A stretch of DNA of 21,544 bases from Conidiobolus incongruus B7586 (GCA_000697335.1 JNEM01012365.1:1-21544), one strand, 5' to 3'. Counted from the first letter of the stretch, positions 10,060-20,943 are shown. Numbers and translations are program-made. Notes: generated by a model from the sequence alone, not told the origin.

Positions 10060-11400
10060 ATGGATACCACTCAAACTTATCAACTACGGAAATCAATTTA
10101 TCAGAACAGTCCAGTCTCACCAACACTTACACCTTATCACTCACCTATTCAGTCCCCACACTCCCCCTATTTTAAAGAATCGGGGATTCCTTTAGATATT
10201 CAAGTGCCTTCCAGATTCTGTCTGAGTCCTCCACCCGATTTACTTCCAGAGCTCGATCCAAAATTGAGTACCAAATCTTCGAAATGGAAAAAGAGATTGA
10301 GTATGCCATTCCAGTTGAATCAAAAACCACCTCCAAAGCCCGAGTCCAACAAGATGCCGACGTTTGCATTTTTAAAAACTATGATCACCACCAAGCTGTC
10401 TCAAGACTATACTTTAACCGAAACGGAGTTGGGAAGAGGTGTCAGTGGCACTGTGTTCCTCATCAAGCGCAACAGGGATGATCAGTTACTAGCTGCAAAA
10501 GTCACGACGAGGGCATACGCAAATGGGAAAAAGTATTCACTTCAAAAGCAGTTGAACAAGATGGCGAATGAGATTTTACTATTATCCAGACTCCATCATG
10601 AGAACATTATTAAAACTACAGACTTGGTCACACATCATGGTAGCTTGGCAATTATTATGGAGTATTGTCCAACTAACTTATTTACACTTGTCAAGCACCA
10701 GACCTTGACTCCAGCAGTACTTCACAATTACTTTTGCCAAATTGCAGCGGGCGTAGCCTATTTACACAACGAAGTAGGAATTGCTCATCGTGATCTCAAA
10801 TTGGAGAATATTTGCGTTGGTATGGACGGGCTTATTAAAATCGTAGATTTTGGCTCAGCTGTCCATTTCGCGACCACATTCCCAAGTGGTGGGTGGAAAG
10901 ATCGTCTGAGACCAATGACGATGACAACAAACCCCAGATACTCCACATCATCGAGATCTTCCAACTTTGTTAGGAATAGCTCATCTTCTACCGCTACTTC
11001 CATGTCTAGTCAAGAATCTGGCAGCAGTACCAGCAACTACTCAAACACTAAATTCCAGCTGGGCAAATTAAGTATTCATGGATTGTGTGGAAGTGATCCC
11101 TATATTGCACCTGAAATTTGGACTAGCTTATCTCCACACTCAAATCGCGTCGGTTACGACCCGCGACAAGCAGATCTGTGGAGTATGGGGGTGATCCTTA
11201 CAGCGATGCACTCCGGAAGATTCCCATGGGCGTGTGCCAAGTCGAACGACCCCGACTTCTCCAAATACCGCACTAACCCCACACGCTACCTGCAGCAGTT
11301 TGGCATCCCACACCACCACTTTATCTTAGCCGTCCAAATGCTCACTTTGAACGAGGATTTGAGACCTACCATCGACGATATTATGTCCTTCCTCTCCTAG
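10060..11400 (+). CDS. Fungal Ser/Thr protein kinase of the HAL4/NPR1-like group (intronless)
   Basis: 446 residues from the ATG at 10060; the frame is open slightly upstream but has no earlier ATG. The N-terminal ~110 residues look disordered and carry a cluster of Ser-Pro/Thr-Pro sites (S17, S20, T24, S28, S32, S35, S56). The kinase domain follows: Gly loop LGRGVSG at 124-130, ATP lysine K147 (LAAKV), alphaC Glu171, HRDLKLEN with catalytic D245, DFGSA with D263, GSDPYIAPE ending at E352, and DLWSMG with D372. All catalytic residues are present, so it should be active. The GSDPYIAPE motif and the YDPR segment are typical of fungal kinases such as HAL4/SAT4, HRK1 and NPR1, which regulate plasma-membrane ion and nutrient transport. 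DFG to APE is about 89 residues, much longer than usual, because of a Ser/Thr-rich insert at about 290-330. The exact orthologue is uncertain. Confidence 0.9.
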   Translation: MDTTQTYQLRKSIYQNSPVSPTLTPYHSPIQSPHSPYFKESGIPLDIQVPSRFCLSPPPDLLPELDPKLSTKSSKWKKRLSMPFQLNQKPPPKPESNKMPTFAFLKTMITTKLSQDYTLTETELGRGVSGTVFLIKRNRDDQLLAAKVTTRAYANGKKYSLQKQLNKMANEILLLSRLHHENIIKTTDLVTHHGSLAIIMEYCPTNLFTLVKHQTLTPAVLHNYFCQIAAGVAYLHNEVGIAHRDLKLENICVGMDGLIKIVDFGSAVHFATTFPSGGWKDRLRPMTMTTNPRYSTSSRSSNFVRNSSSSTATSMSSQESGSSTSNYSNTKFQLGKLSIHGLCGSDPYIAPEIWTSLSPHSNRVGYDPRQADLWSMGVILTAMHSGRFPWACAKSNDPDFSKYRTNPTRYLQQFGIPHHHFILAVQMLTLNEDLRPTIDDIMSFLS

Positions 11401-11967
11401 ACACTTAATTAATTCCATCCTAGATATTGTAAATTTTGTATAGATCCCATATTATTCATATTTCAAAGCACCTTCCACACCTCAATTCCAAAGCTTGGAA
11501 CTCTGACAAAATATTTATGATGCATAATATCTCTCATATTGAATAAGTTATCAATATTACTCAAAAATTATACATTAATAATTAATATTATATTAATTTT
11601 TTTTAAAAAAAATTGAAAAAAATATTGTTTATTATACTTAGACGATTTGAGAGTTTGATCATTATATATATATATATATATATTTTATTAGTTATCATAT
11701 ATTCTACCCTATTGTAAATATCATTTTTAAATAAATTTTATTATATAAAAATTTATTGATTTATTTGAGGATTTTTATTATTAATAATTAATTAATTAAT
11801 CAAATAATTAATTTAATAGAATAATATTCATCCGATTATTAAATTAAATTTTCTTTTATTTTTAATCAATTCAATAAAATATTTTTAAAAAAAAATATAC
11901 ATAAAAGTTATTGAATCCTACCCAATTTGAAGAGAACATTAGTTAAACATACATTGTAAGGGGCTAA
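11401..11967. other. AT-rich 3' region of the kinase gene
   Basis: The first ~150 bp are a probable 3' UTR. After that, AT-only DNA includes an alternating TA run and an ATTA-rich patch near 11780-11830. No gene seen. Confidence 0.5.
11663..11683. repeat. (TA)n microsatellite
   Basis: An uninterrupted alternating TA run of 21 bases in the 3' flank of the kinase gene. Confidence 0.8.
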
Positions 11968-12069
11968 ATGTGGAGAAGATTACTTCAAAACATTGGAATT
12001 GGGTATAGTCTACTATTAGGAGGAACTGTTATTATAGGTAACCCTTGGTACGCCTTCAATATATTTTGA
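11968..12069 (+). CDS. Possible 33-residue membrane micro-protein or first exon
   Basis: An open frame in a patch that is clearly less AT-rich than its surroundings. It encodes MWRRLLQNIG followed by a glycine-containing hydrophobic stretch (IGYSLLLGGTVIIG) and a short aromatic end. The Arg-rich start plus single span resembles small mitochondrial inner-membrane assembly proteins. A GTAACC at 12038 could be a donor, making this the first exon of a longer gene, but I could not find a convincing acceptor and continuation. Recognition is weak and it may be chance. Confidence 0.25.
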   Translation: MWRRLLQNIGIGYSLLLGGTVIIGNPWYAFNIF

Positions 12070-14606
12070 ATTTAGGTTTTTCTTTTTTTATTTACATTTG
12101 ATACTCAATTAGATTTAAATAGTTTTTAAGAATTTTCTCATTTTTTTTATATTTTATCATTGAGAAAATTGTAATATTATCTATTTTAAGGGTTTTTTTT
12201 AAATCAAATTAGATTTTAATTGAATTCAATATGGGAATATATATTTTTTAAAATTTGTTAGTTGTATTAAATTGAAAATCTTTAATGTTAAACATTTCAA
12301 TTATTTTGACAGTGGTTTTAATCAGTTGATTTATAGATTTTGAGTATTGTTTGTTTAATATTGATAATATATTTGATTACTATTATTATTATTGAATAAT
12401 TTTTTTAACTTGGTAAAGTTTTGGTATAATATTTTTAATATTAATTACCCTATTAAAATGTGTAATTCATTAATATTATTAATTTGCCAATTTGTATTAG
12501 TTTGCCAAAGTGATCTACGGTCTAAGAAGTGTTACCACATGTTAATAGTCACTAGATTGAGTATAAATATAAAATGGAATAATTAAAATATCTGATATTA
12601 CATTCTGTGAACTTTTTATTAATTTATGCACTAGGTTTTGTTTAGTTATTATTTTTAATATCTGGGGTTAAGACTCTAAATTATTGGTATGGTAGAATCT
12701 TAGATTAATCAACATTGTAATCGATAATTAATTAAACAAATCAATATTTAAAATTTCAAAATGATTCGATTATTATGATGTTAGAAAGGTTTATTAATAT
12801 TTCAATAATGGTATATAATTCTATATTCAAAATGATTATTATGTTATCTCAATTTTATGTAATATTATCCTTTCCATACCTCAAATTATGTATTATTTCA
12901 AATTAAAATGAAATAATATTGAAAGAAAATTCCTATTATCAATAATCCCAAAATCATTTTTTAAATATTTGAATATTAAAATTTTTGGTGTATAAATTTA
13001 GATGCAATAGCTCATGTTCACCATAAATTTATTGAAATTATAAAAAGTAACTTCAACATTGAACTTTTCATGATTGTGTTAAAATTATTTATAACCAAGC
13101 GTAAATTCTTTACTAATATAATAAAATTCAAATTTCAATTTAAAATATATTTACACATAAACACTGTTGAATATGAATTAAAACTTGAGTAAATTTATTG
13201 TTTTTGTACTTAATTCAGAAATTGATTAATTTATACCAATTTAAATTATTCTAATATTAGTTTTAATTTTCATAAAAATTAATGATAAATTGAATTCTTA
13301 ACACCCACGTGTTGAGTATATAAAAGTTTGTTTTATTTGTTTATGGAAGTTGAAGCTAATTTAATAACTATAAGCAAAATATTGTTTGTATTACTTAGTA
13401 TGAAAAATTGTAATAATTGATTAGGAAATTGTTGATGAGAGTTGGTTTTATTTAATACTAATTAATGTTCAACTAATGCTAATAAATTATTTGGATCTAG
13501 AATATTGATATATTACAATATAAAATAAAATAATATTAAAAGTATAAACACAATTTCAACATATCTGATCAATAAATTTGATTTTAAATCTAATAATTAA
13601 TATTTGTTAGATAGTTTATTGTAGTGTTTAAAAATTCATGATCTTCAAATGTGATATTTTGATAAAATTATTAGTAATGAAAGTTTAAGGTTATTTTAAT
13701 CAAAGTCTACCATTTGGCAGACCTTTCTATTTAAATATTAAAAAAATTTAATTTAAAACATTATATAGTTGTTAAATTGACATATTATATGTTAAAAATA
13801 AAATAATTATTTTTCTAATATTTCAATTTTATTAATATACTCTATGCTTGAATTAGGTCCAATAATTACAATTAAGCTTATAAAAAATATCTCTTGAGAT
13901 TTTTAAATATTACCAAATTTCAAATAAATATATTTGATAAATTTAATTTTTGTTAATTTAAAAATTATCAAAATTAATTGAAAATTTCTTATTGGTTCAA
14001 AATTTATATTAGACATGTTTCAATTAAATTTTTGTGAATCAATAAAAATCTTCTTTGTTCTAAAATTGATGACGTATTAAAAACAATCTATATGATTTAT
14101 ATAATATAATTAAGTAATTTTATTTATAATGCCTTCTAATATATTATATTATGAATTTCTTATTCAATTAGAGTTAAGCAAATATTATATAATTAGTTTT
14201 TATCCAATTTTTTTATTTATAGAATGCTAACAAAAATCTCAATTTTAAATAGCGATAGTATTTACAATAAAATGTAAATATATAATTAAATATAATTGAT
14301 ATTTCAAACTATTGGTTATAATAATATATATATATCGAAGCTTTTACATTGATACTCAATTGAATTATTTTCTAATTTCATTCAATATTTATCAATTTAT
14401 ATAAAATAATCATACGAATCCTTATCTTCAAATCAACCCACAATACCTTATTAATCCCAAACAAGTTAATTTAATTCCTTAATTAACGTCAATCAATTAT
14501 CAAAATAAATAACAGTCAAAACAATTTAATAACACCATCATAATACTGCTATTAATATATTAATATTATAATATTTTTTAATCATTTTAATTGAATATTT
14601 TGAATT
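12070..14606. other. AT-rich gene-free spacer
   Basis: About 2.5 kb of AT-rich DNA with no convincing exon on either strand. An open frame at 12392-12586 lacks an ATG start and has low-complexity composition. The only promoter-like block is at 13306-13326 (listed separately). The last ~200 bp before 14607 are presumably the AVL9 promoter. Confidence 0.55.
13306..13326 (+). promoter_or_regulatory. E-box CACGTG followed by a consensus TATA box, orphan
   Basis: CACGTG at 13306-13311 is followed five bases later by TATATAAAAG at 13317-13326, in a region otherwise lacking such G/C-containing words. CACGTG is the site of fungal Cbf1/Pho4-type bHLH factors. Downstream there is only a 25-codon frame at about 13342, so the target would be an RNA or nothing. 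Confidence 0.3.
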
Positions 14607-17600
14607 ATGACTGATTTACCTCCATTTTGTCATCACCTAATGTTATTGGGATTGTAAGTATTTCACTTAGCCACTTAAAAGAATTTCATTTTTAATAATA
14701 ATTTAGTCACCATACGAAAGGTCCTATAGTAGAGTATTGTATACCACCATTACCAAACTCTCAAGATGATAAAGAGCCAAACTTTGTTAAATTACCTCAG
14801 GAGTGGGATTTTTTACCATTTTGTGGACTTCCAGGTAAATTGAATCTCAAATGATAAAAAATTAATAATTAACAGTTGATAGATGGAGCTCATTTAAAAC
14901 AGAGTGACGAAACATTCTTCAGTTTGCCACCTTTATTGAGTGTTGAGGATAAGAAATATCATACCAGTTTCTTCGGTATTGGTAGTTTTAGACAGATTGA
15001 AGCTGATGTAAATTACCAATTATTAACTTATTCAATTTTATTAATATTATAATTAGAAAGTTGAAAATAAGTCAGAAGATATTCAAAGAACTTATATTCA
15101 AAAAGCTTTAATCGTTATTACAACATTGGTAAATATTACAAAATATTCTATATTATGAAATATTTAATATTAAATTAATAAAAAATAGCCAGCGACTGGG
15201 TTTTTATTACCTAAAATTCATCAAGTTATGGAGGTATTTTTTGATCAAAAAAATTTTACTGATCAATCTATATTAGAGGTAATAAATTAATAATATTTTT
15301 TAAAATTAATAAAATTAATTACATTTATTATAGAATTTTTATGATCAGTTAAAACAATACGATATAAGTGCTATACCTAAAGAAGTACTCTATATGGGTA
15401 ATATGAAACAATTATTTTCTTTAAATGATTAATTAATTAATTGATATAAAAAAATAGATTTAGGAGTTCAACAACTTATTAAAAAATTTCAAACACAATC
15501 AATTATCCTCTTTAAATTGTTATTATTACAAAAAAGAGTAATTTATTTTAAATATTAAAATTAATTAATTTATTAATCATTTTTTAGGTATTAATTTATA
15601 GTTCTTCAATGACCAATTTAGGAAATTTTCAATTAGCTTTAATTTCTTTATTACCTTGTAATAATTTTTAAATTATTTATTATTGGTTTAATTAATATCA
15701 TATTATATTTTATTTGTAGCATGTTTAGAAAATTTACAAAATTCTGCAAGTGATCAATTATTTAATCCTAAATTGAAAGAAAAGTTCAATTTTGATAATG
15801 TTAAAGAATTTGTAGATCAATTTCAACCAATTTTATTTGATCAGGTAATTATTAATAATTATATTTATATGAGAATTTTGAATTAATTAGAGTTTAGGGA
15901 TGTGTTTTTCAACCTTGTTTAAGTTTACAACAAAGTTCTCAATTTTCTCAAATTTCAGTATTTTCTTATTTAGCTGGAACTGTAAATGATTTTTAAATTA
16001 ATTTCTGGATTAATTTTATTAATTTATTGGTGTTAGACTAACCAGCTACTTCCAATTAAGAAGGGACTTCACGATGTGATTATTAATGTAATTTTTAATA
16101 TTATTAAAATTAAAATGAATTGATACTGATAAACTCAAAGGTAGACCAAGCTTCGATCGGTGTATCTGATTTAGAACTTCGCAAAGCTTTAATGATCACT
16201 TCTGCAGATCTTAAATTTATTAACGATTTATGTATTGCTGTGGATAATCAGTTGAATTCAAATGGTAATCATTATATTATTTATAAGTATTAAATAGTTA
16301 ATAATCTTTTGATTTAGATGGATCTTTCGTAGGATCTGATGATTATATCCGTCAAAGTTTTAACGATTATCTCAAATCTTTGGTTTCTTGTATGCTTTAC
16401 TCCAAATCTACCAGATATGCTAATGTAGATCCCGATGATTTGATCCATTCTCATGAAGGTAAATATTACATATCTGTATTAATAAAACAGTTTGATTTAT
16501 ATGGTATTGTAGAATCTCCTCTTCACTTGCTTAACGACTTCAATTTGGATTTCATTGAGCATTGGATTCTCACCCCCAATTTTGAAACTATTAAAGCTTA
16601 CTTAGCAGATCCCAATACCCCAAAGATGGATGAAGTGTATCTCAAACACCCTGGTCATGGTGCCACTGTCATGGATGATATTTCTATTAGGTTGAGCTCC
16701 CAATTCAGAAATATTAAATTGCCAGACTTCAAACCTGTCGTGGGCAAATTAAACGAAGCAACCACTCAAGTGACCAAAGCATTCGAAGGAATTCAGTGGA
16801 ATCCTAACAAAAATCAATCGCAACAAAGAGAAGGAGGATCAGGTAAATTTGTTGAAATATTAATATTGATGTTTTATTAACTTTATCTTATTAGAAACTA
16901 AGATTAATCCTACACAGGTAACCCATTTATTTCATTCTTTCAATTGAAGAAAAAATAACCAATTTATAAAATTCAGGAAATTTCACAAGCCTGGAACAAA
17001 GCTATTAACTGTAAATCAAGCAAATTAACTAATCATTCATATACTAACTTAAAATTTAGCTGATTTCTCTAAAAATGCATCGCAACAAGCTCAAAAATGG
17101 GCTATTGGTATTAATTCCTTCTTCCAAAGCGCTAAAAATCAAATGATTAACAATGTATTTTCAATATTATATTTATCAATTATTGTATTAACTTCAGTTG
17201 TAGATTAAGGAGAGTCAAGCATCCAAATCAGGTCCCACAATGGCTCCGTTCCCACAGAAATCCTCCAAAGAATCTCAATCAGAGCCTGTGACAAACTCCA
17301 AACAAGACACACCAACCGTTACAGAGACCAAACAAGAGCCCAAAGATGTTAAGACCGAAGACTCAGACCCCAAACAATCCAAAGAACCAGAATCCAAGTC
17401 CAAGCCCAAACCCAAAACTGAAGAAACTAAGGCCCCAAATTCTACAGACTCTGAACCCAAAAAGACCAAAGATGGTGACCAGCCCGAGCATCCAGTACTC
17501 AGCATTGACGACGATTTGTTAGGGGATGGTGAATTGGTAGATGGGACCAACGATCCTCCCAAGATCGATCCCGAATTATTTAGTTTAGAGGATGACGATT

Positions 17601-17611
17601 TGGAGAATTAA
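14607..17611 (+). CDS. AVL9: AVL9 late secretory pathway protein (17 exons)
   Basis: Exons: 14607-14653, 14707-14834, 14883-15007, 15057-15128, 15189-15278, 15334-15397, 15458-15537, 15588-15657, 15720-15844, 15898-15981, 16037-16087, 16141-16264, 16318-16842, 16895-16917, 16977-17010, 17060-17154, 17204-17611. All 16 introns are 48-62 bp, start with GTA and end in AG, and joining them keeps one frame of 714 residues. The product matches the AVL9/DENN-like family: GFHHTKGPIVEY near residue 16, PQEWDFLPFCGLPDGAH around 44-62, FGIGSFRQIEAD, ILFKLLLLQKRVLIYSS near 200, and DLELRKALMITSADLKFI around 322. Yeast AVL9 acts in exocytic transport from the Golgi to the plasma membrane, and human AVL9 shares the same blocks. 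Residues from about 595 to the end form a hydrophilic Lys/Glu/Pro-rich tail ending in an acidic DDDLLGDGE segment. The exon map is by eye; short exons (23 and 34 nt) are the least certain. Confidence 0.92.
17042..17048 (+). promoter_or_regulatory. Consensus intron branch site TACTAAC in AVL9 intron 15
   Basis: A perfect TACTAAC lies 11 bp before the acceptor AG at 17058-17059 of the 49 bp intron 17011-17059. It supports a fungal spliceosome and this intron's placement. Other introns carry weaker TTAAT or CTAAT-like branch sequences. Confidence 0.7.
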
Positions 17612-17779
17612 CTTTTTTTAAATATATTATTATGAACTTTTACTGGTTATATAGTTTAATTTTAGTTAATAAATCCCTGTTATTTTTGAATAATACTCTT
17701 TTTTTAAGTTAATTTCTTAATTATCAATTAGATTTAAATTATTAGTGCAGAAATTAAGTAAGTAATAGCACAATTTTAA
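17612..17779. other. AVL9 3' region
   Basis: AT-rich probable 3' UTR and spacer between the AVL9 stop codon and the repeat block. No gene seen. Confidence 0.45.
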
Positions 17780-18850
17780 AATTAAAATTAAATAAATAAT
17801 ATAAAATTAACATCCTCTTATTATTAATAACTTTTTCTATACTTTTGGTAAGCTTTTAATACCTAAAACATAGTTCTTTTTATTAAAGGCTAAAATTTAA
17901 TATTTCACAAACCAATTTAATTTGTTTGTAGGAATTTTTTTTCTTATAATCTGATTTTTTAATTATTTAAAACAATTATAATCATATATGTTATAATCAG
18001 GTAAATATATTAGATGTAGTAACTCTTTTTAGTTTTTTTATATAAAAATCTTTTATAGCTTTAACTTTATATATTTTATAATTATTATGTAAAATAATAA
18101 ATATCTTTAATTTATATTAAGAATATTATTTAAAAATTGTTATATTTAAAACAAAATAATATATAGTTTAATATTAATTAATTTTTCTTGAAGTATTAAA
18201 TAAAGAAACTATATATCATTATAATTTATATTTAAAATACTTATTTATTAAAATTTATAAAAAGCATTAATTTAACTTAACCTAGAATCTTATTTTATTT
18301 TTAAGTAAAGGATTATATAAAAGAATTTAAAATATATCAATTATAAGCATTTTTTGTAAAAACTTTGTTTTTAGTTATAATTTAATAAATTTAATTTAAC
18401 TATAGCTACTCTAATTTTTTTAAGCTTTTGTTAAATTATAAAATATTTATTTTATATTTTTATTAATCAATTTAAATTTAAACTTAAGTATATATAATAA
18501 GTTTATATAATTAATATTAAATAATTTTAATATTTCTTTAGTTGAAATAAAAAGGTGTTTCTCAATATATTTTTTTATTTTATTAATAAATAAAAAAAAT
18601 AATAATAGAAATTAATCTTTTAAATTAAAGTAAATTTTAAATAATATACCTTTTAATTTTAAAATCACAAATTTAATAATATATGGTAATGTTAGATAAA
18701 ATACTATCTTTATAAACAATTTATAAGTTTTAAATAATTTTCAAGGGTTTATAGTTAAGCTTTAAAAATACAAAAATATTATTTTATAACTTAAATAATA
18801 AAAATTTTTGGTAATTGAAAAAAATAAAAATTTTAATATATAAAAAATAA
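17780..18850 (+). repeat. Degenerate ~1.07 kb direct repeat, unit 1
   Basis: This segment matches the following segment in the same orientation at an offset of about 1,067 bp. Paired landmarks include AACTTTTTCTATACTTTT at 17829 with AACTTTTTACTATACTTTT at 18896, and GGATTATATAAAAGAATTT at about 18309 with AGATTATATAAAAGAATTT at about 19388. The differences are largely A/G and C/T transitions. No coding remnant is readable. Boundaries are good to a few tens of bases. Confidence 0.75.
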
Positions 18851-19601
18851 AAATAAATATATATTATAAAATTAATAATTTCTTTTATTTCTAATAACTT
18901 TTTACTATACTTTTAATAAAGATTTAATATTTAAAAAATAGTTCTTTTTATTAAAGATTGAAATTTAATATTTTATAAGCTAATTAAATTTTCCTATAGA
19001 AATTTTCTTTTTTGTAAGCTGGTTTTTTAATTGCCAAAAACAATTATAATTATATAGGTTATAATCTAAAGAATATACTAGATATAATAGTTTTTTCTAG
19101 TTATTTTTAATTAGAAAGTTTTTTTATAACTTTAGATTTAAGTATTTTGTAATTATTATATAAAATAATAGGTTTTCTCAAATTATATTAAAAATACTAA
19201 TTAGAAATAATTTTAATTAAAAAAGAAATATAAAATTTATTATTAATTAATTTTTTTAAGTACTAAATAAGAATAGTATATGCTATTATAATCTATTACA
19301 ATAATTAACATTCATTTATTAATAAAGTGTTTATTTAAAAAAATTTGTAGAAGGGGTTAATTTAGCTTAATCTAACATTTTAATTTATATTTTAGTAAAA
19401 GATTATATAAAAGAATTTAAGATTCATTAATTATAATAATTTACTATAAAAGCTTTGGTTTTTAGTTATACCTTAATAAGTTTTGTTTAACAATAGCTAT
19501 TCTAGCTTTTTTTTTAAGCTTTAGTTAAATTATAAGGTACCTATTTTATATTTTTATTAATCAATTTTAATTTAAACTTTAATATATATAAAATACTTAT
19601 A

Positions 19602-19636
19602 TATTAACCTACAAAAGTAAGTTATAAAATCAAAAA
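19602..19636 (+). repeat. Left terminal inverted repeat of the Tc1-like element
   Basis: 35 bp, paired with 21137-21171 on the opposite strand with two transition-type mismatches. Confidence 0.88.
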
Positions 19637-20009
19637 TATATATTTTTTAATTAATAACTAAAATAATTATATATATTAGATTATTTAAAACTATAATATA
19701 TAATTAAAGTATATTATTTAATAATAAATAAATATATTTAGATATATTTAATAAACTATTAACAAAAATATTAATCTTTAATATTTAATTAAAATAAGTT
19801 ATAAATTTACAGGTTTTTGAGATAAAAAGATATATTTAATAATATATAACTATATCTTTTTTCCCTTTTTGCTATTATTTTATATAATATTTTATAGATA
19901 TATTAAATTTTTTTATTAATATTATAATACCTAAATCCCTCTTTAAAAAAATCTACTTGTGTATTAATTAACTTTATAAAAAAGATAAATCAACTTGTGA
20001 TATTATTAG

Positions 20010-20943
20010 AATTACTAGTGTTAGTTAATTTACTATAGTTAAAGTTGTTAAGAATAGCAATAAAAAAATATTTAAACTTAAACTTAAGTGTGTTAAAATC
20101 ATAGATAAACATAATAAGAAGTATATCTATAGGTTAATTAATATAGGTAAGTATAATACTATTATAGAAATATAACAAGAATTATAAAACTATATAAGAA
20201 TATTAATTAATATTGATACTATTATATATACTTTATATTAATATAAATACCACTTACACTTTAAAAAAAACACCTTTAACTAAAAAAATCCCATTATAAA
20301 ATTAAGTAAAAGTTGAAAATATTACTATTAATATTAAACTAAAACTAATTAGAGTAAAGTTATTTAATTTAATGAAATATAAATATACCTTAGTAAATCT
20401 AATAAAAAAACTAGATACTTCAGAAAAAATACAAAACTACTTTATAACCATTATATTCATTTTACCTAAAAATACAATAGTAGGTTAATTATTATTTAAA
20501 GATATATGTTGTTTTTAGGTATAAGGTATTTTTATAAAGTTAATAAAGGAATTAATATTGAGATATATTAAAATATTCTAAATAATAAATTGAAAAAAAA
20601 CTATTAAATAATATAGGTTAAACAAATTTAATGTTATTTTTTAATAAGATAATACTTCTTGCTATACTATAACTTTTATTACTAAATAACTTAAAAATAA
20701 CAAGATAATAGTTATAAAATAGTTTTTTTAATCTCTTAACTTTAATCTAATTAAATATTTTTAGGATTAGTTAAAAAAAGATATTAAAGTTTCCCCTTTA
20801 GTAAAAAATTTAAATTAACTTTAAAAATATATTTAAAAAATATAGAACAAAATTATCTTTTTTTAATATAAGAAGTTAATTGATTTTATACCCTACAAAC
20901 TTAAAGAAATTAAAAAAGCTAAAGGTAAATACATTAAATTTTA
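20010..20943 (+). pseudogene. Tc1-family transposase remnant (DD34E)
   Basis: Translated pieces resemble the Tc1 catalytic domain: a VI*FNEI block (ancestral sDE) near 20365-20380, GIRYFYKVNKGIN near 20520-20555, NVIF**DNTSCYT at 20630-20668, and **-interrupted SLNFNLIKYF*D*LKKDI near 20728-20785. The second Asp is codon 20648-20650 and the expected catalytic Glu is codon 20753-20755, now AAA (Lys), with exactly 34 residues between. Stops fall where the family has Gln (CAA to TAA) or Trp (TGG to TAG), and the lost Glu is GAA to AAA. Each is a CpA-to-TpA change on one strand, the classic RIP pattern. The N-terminal DNA-binding part, probably from about 20010, is only faintly readable. The C-terminal end near 20943 is approximate. 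Confidence 0.82.

Noticed and set aside
10172-11003. Frames of 65-72 codons on both strands within the kinase gene
   Set aside because: All overlap well-supported kinase coding sequence in other frames and show no family features.
10860-11060. Kinase activation-segment insert as a retained intron
   Set aside because: It lacks the AT-rich composition and the GTAAGT/TTAG signals of every other intron here, and stays open in frame.
12392-12586. 64-codon plus-strand frame in the spacer
   Set aside because: It lacks an ATG start at its beginning, is Asn/Ile-rich as expected from AT DNA, and has no flanking signals.
17275-17562. 95-codon minus-strand frame under the AVL9 tail
   Set aside because: Its Ser/Gly/Leu-rich content mirrors the Lys/Glu/Pro-rich tail; it is a composition artefact.
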